Positions 23,712 through 25,353 of a stretch of DNA of 25,353 nucleotides are shown here, piece after piece (position 1 is the first letter of the stretch; each line of letters starts with the position of its first letter). The notes under the pieces are model-generated. The model saw only the letters and a program-made list of their open reading frames with translations, was not told the DNA's origin and did not search any database. The translations under genes were made by a program, and so were the position numbers. Source of the DNA: Burkholderiaceae bacterium (lineage in GTDB: Bacteria; Pseudomonadota; Gammaproteobacteria; Burkholderiales; Burkholderiaceae); assembly GCA_947371415.1 (NCBI GenBank), contig CANBPJ010000008.1, positions 1-25,353 on the forward strand, in the 5' to 3' direction.

Positions 23712-23906
23712 ATGTTTACTCTCAAGGTCTCAGGAATGACTTGTGGTGGCTGTATTAACGCAGTGACTCGTGCAATTCAGGCTCAGGATCCACAAGCCAA
23801 AGTGCAGGCGGATCTACCAACCCAGGTAGTTAGCCTTGAAACTAGCCTATCCCCAGAACTCGCTTCACAGCTGATCACGGATGCAGGATTTCCAGTTTCT
23901 CAATAA
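23712..23906 (+). CDS. copZ: Heavy-metal-associated (HMA) domain copper-chaperone-like protein
   Basis: The 64-residue product is a single HMA domain with the metal-binding motif GMTCGGC (Cys11, Cys14) and the usual beta-alpha-beta pattern ending ITDAGFPVSQ. CopZ-like proteins carry Cu(I) in the cytoplasm and hand it to CopA. It is divergently placed from copA, which supports a copper role over mercury or zinc. AAGGGG stands five bases before the ATG, a good ribosome-binding site. The symbol rests on context and size, since HMA domains are hard to tell apart. Confidence 0.88.
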   Translation: MFTLKVSGMTCGGCINAVTRAIQAQDPQAKVQADLPTQVVSLETSLSPELASQLITDAGFPVSQ

Positions 23907-24034
23907 CCCTAAATTTGGCTTTAGCAATTTTTTGCATGTGCGGTTAACCTACCCGCTATTCCATTTTTGGCAATAACACTGAATAAAACAGATTGAGCAT
24001 CCCAGAAAAAGATTGCTCTTTATAGGAGAAAGTT

Positions 24035-25123
24035 GTGTCGCTTACTGTAGAGGCTGTGCAAACAGCATTAAAGGGTTTAATTGACCCAAATACCCAAATT
24101 GATTTTGTTTCGGCAAAGAGCGTTAAAAACTTACGGGTGGATGGCGGCGATATTAGCCTCGACATCGTGCTCGGTTATCCCGCTAAAAGCCAGTTTGATT
24201 CCATTCGTAAATCAGTGATTGGCGTCCTGCGTGAGTTGCCCGATGTCAAGAATGTGAGCGTGAATGTCAGCAGTCAAATCGTGGCACATGCAGTTCAACG
24301 CGGCGTTAAATTATTGCCGGGCGTAAAAAATATTATTGCAGTAGCCAGCGGTAAGGGTGGAGTCGGAAAATCCACGACTGCGGTCAATCTCGCATTGGCT
24401 CTATCTGCAGAGGGCGCGCAAGTTGGCATGTTGGATGCGGATATCTACGGCCCGAGTCAGCCCATGATGTTAGGTATTACTGGCCGACCAGAATCGATTG
24501 AAGAAAACACCATGGAGCCGATGGAAGGTCATGGCCTTCAGGCGAGCTCGATTGGTTTCTTGATTGATGATGATGCGCCGATGGTGTGGCGTGGCCCAAT
24601 GGTCACCTCCGCATTAGAGCAGCTGCTTCGTCAAACCCGTTGGCGCGATCTAGATTATTTAATTGTGGACATGCCTCCTGGTACTGGCGATATTCAGTTA
24701 ACGCTTGCGCAAAAGGTGCCGGTCACGGGCGCAGTCATCGTGACAACGCCGCAAGACATTGCATTATTAGATGCTCGTAAGGGTCTCAAAATGTTTGAGA
24801 AGGTCGGCGTGCCGATTGTTGGCATTATCGAAAATATGAGCACTTATGTATGTCCTAGTTGCGGGCATGAAGAGCATGTCTTTGGCACGGGTGGTGGTCA
24901 GAGGATGTGTAAAGAATATGGCGTGGATTTCTTGGGTGACTTACCATTGAATTTATCGATCCGTGAACATGCAGATGCAGGTCGTCCTACTGTAGTGGCC
25001 GATCCAGATGGTGCGATTAGCGCCATTTACAAGACGATTGCTAGAAGAGTGGCCATTAAGGTAGCCACCCTCTCAAAAGATATGAGCAGTAAATTTCCTA
25101 ATATCGTGGTTCAGAACACCTAA
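24035..25123 (+). CDS. apbC: Iron-sulfur cluster carrier ATPase, Mrp/ApbC (NBP35 family)
   Basis: ApbC binds and transfers Fe-S clusters with ATP hydrolysis. The 362-residue product has an N-terminal MIP18-like (DUF59) domain (about 1-80), a deviant Walker A GKGGVGKST (106-114), MLDADIYGPSQP, IVDMPPGTGD and the cluster-ligand pair CPSC (Cys273, Cys276). Translation starts at GTG 24035; AGGAG at 24024-24028 is a strong Shine-Dalgarno sequence at proper spacing, and the frame gives the typical SLTVEAVQTALKGL. A 128-base gap separates it from copZ, room for its own promoter. I could not identify one with confidence. Confidence 0.96.
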   Translation: MSLTVEAVQTALKGLIDPNTQIDFVSAKSVKNLRVDGGDISLDIVLGYPAKSQFDSIRKSVIGVLRELPDVKNVSVNVSSQIVAHAVQRGVKLLPGVKNIIAVASGKGGVGKSTTAVNLALALSAEGAQVGMLDADIYGPSQPMMLGITGRPESIEENTMEPMEGHGLQASSIGFLIDDDAPMVWRGPMVTSALEQLLRQTRWRDLDYLIVDMPPGTGDIQLTLAQKVPVTGAVIVTTPQDIALLDARKGLKMFEKVGVPIVGIIENMSTYVCPSCGHEEHVFGTGGGQRMCKEYGVDFLGDLPLNLSIREHADAGRPTVVADPDGAISAIYKTIARRVAIKVATLSKDMSSKFPNIVVQNT

Positions 25124-25129
25124 GGCCTT

Positions 25130-25353
25130 ATGCGTTTTGCTGTAATCATGCGCAAGCAGTTTATTGATAACCCCTGGATTTCATTTCGGTGGGCGCCTCA
25201 GGAGGTGTTGCCTGATTTTGGTCAATTTAGCAGTACCTCCATCTCGGACGATAAGATCTCTGGGCGGTTTCTTGGTCGCGATGATCAGGGTGAATCCTGG
25301 TTATTTACGGGGTATGAGCTGAGTCTTTTTCCGGATGAGGCTGAAGGGTATTA
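25130..25353 (+). CDS. DUF3305 domain protein, N-terminal part (runs off the window)
   Basis: An ATG at 25130, six bases after the apbC stop, opens a frame that continues to the window edge (74 complete codons). It reads MRFAVIMRKQFIDNPWISFR and then WAPQEVLPDFG, with LFTGYELSLFPDEAEGY near the end, which resembles DUF3305 proteins. In betaproteobacteria these are commonly encoded with DUF3306 proteins and formate dehydrogenase subunits or maturation factors, so such genes may follow outside the window. AAGG stands just before the ATG. A second in-frame ATG at 25148 is possible. Confidence 0.75.
   Translation, partial: MRFAVIMRKQFIDNPWISFRWAPQEVLPDFGQFSSTSISDDKISGRFLGRDDQGESWLFTGYELSLFPDEAEGY

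Noticed and set aside
23991..24018. Inverted arms GAGCA/TGCTC and direct repeat GATTG before apbC
   Set aside because: Five-base arms with a 14-base A-rich loop are too weak to separate from chance; no riboswitch or known leader structure is recognisable.
1..25353. CRISPR arrays, insertion sequences, prophage or integrative-element remnants
   Set aside because: No regularly spaced repeats, transposase or integrase motifs, or long inverted repeats were seen on either strand.

Overview
The window looks like a compact chromosomal segment of a betaproteobacterium, most likely Burkholderiaceae and probably Polynucleobacter. That placement is an inference from protein sequences, moderate GC and very short intergenic gaps; no rRNA or marker gene here proves it. 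About 25 protein genes fill nearly the whole window. No gene-free stretch exceeds about 150 bases. I found no tRNA, rRNA, CRISPR array, insertion sequence or prophage gene.

Layout. (1) 1-2915, minus strand: a three-gene operon of circularly permuted ATP-grasp protein, alpha-E protein and a transglutaminase-like protein (cut by the window edge). It is a widespread but biochemically poorly defined amidoligase/peptide-forming system, and an NtrC-like palindrome lies upstream. (2) 3067-3519, minus: smpB (trans-translation), divergent from ratA-rnfH. (3) 3546-14935, plus: a long co-directional run of ratA, rnfH, guaB, guaA, a DUF455 ferritin-like diiron protein, an overlapping B12-domain-type radical SAM protein, two tandem paralogous exported proteins, queE, queD, tadA, ldcA and a SOUL haem-binding protein. 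Housekeeping themes are GMP synthesis, wobble-base tRNA modification (queuosine and inosine) and murein tetrapeptide recycling. (4) 14932-20470, minus: an envelope/glycolipid operon of GT39 glycosyltransferase, flippase-like membrane protein, GT9 glycosyltransferase and PAP2 phosphatase, ending with rlmJ. (5) 20519-21325, plus: a DUF3047 lipoprotein. (6) 21350-23906: a copper-export ATPase divergent from a copper-chaperone-like HMA protein. (7) 24035-25353, plus: the Mrp/ApbC Fe-S carrier and the start of a DUF3305 protein of the kind found in formate dehydrogenase clusters.

The best candidates for undescribed biology are two. The first is the translationally coupled pair of a DUF455 diiron-type protein and a radical SAM protein with unusual CX4CX2C cluster spacing, followed by tandem exported paralogs. 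The second is the ATP-grasp/alpha-E/transglutaminase operon with its possible nitrogen-control site. Everything else reads as ordinary housekeeping or envelope biology. All calls are from reading the sequence; no database search was run.
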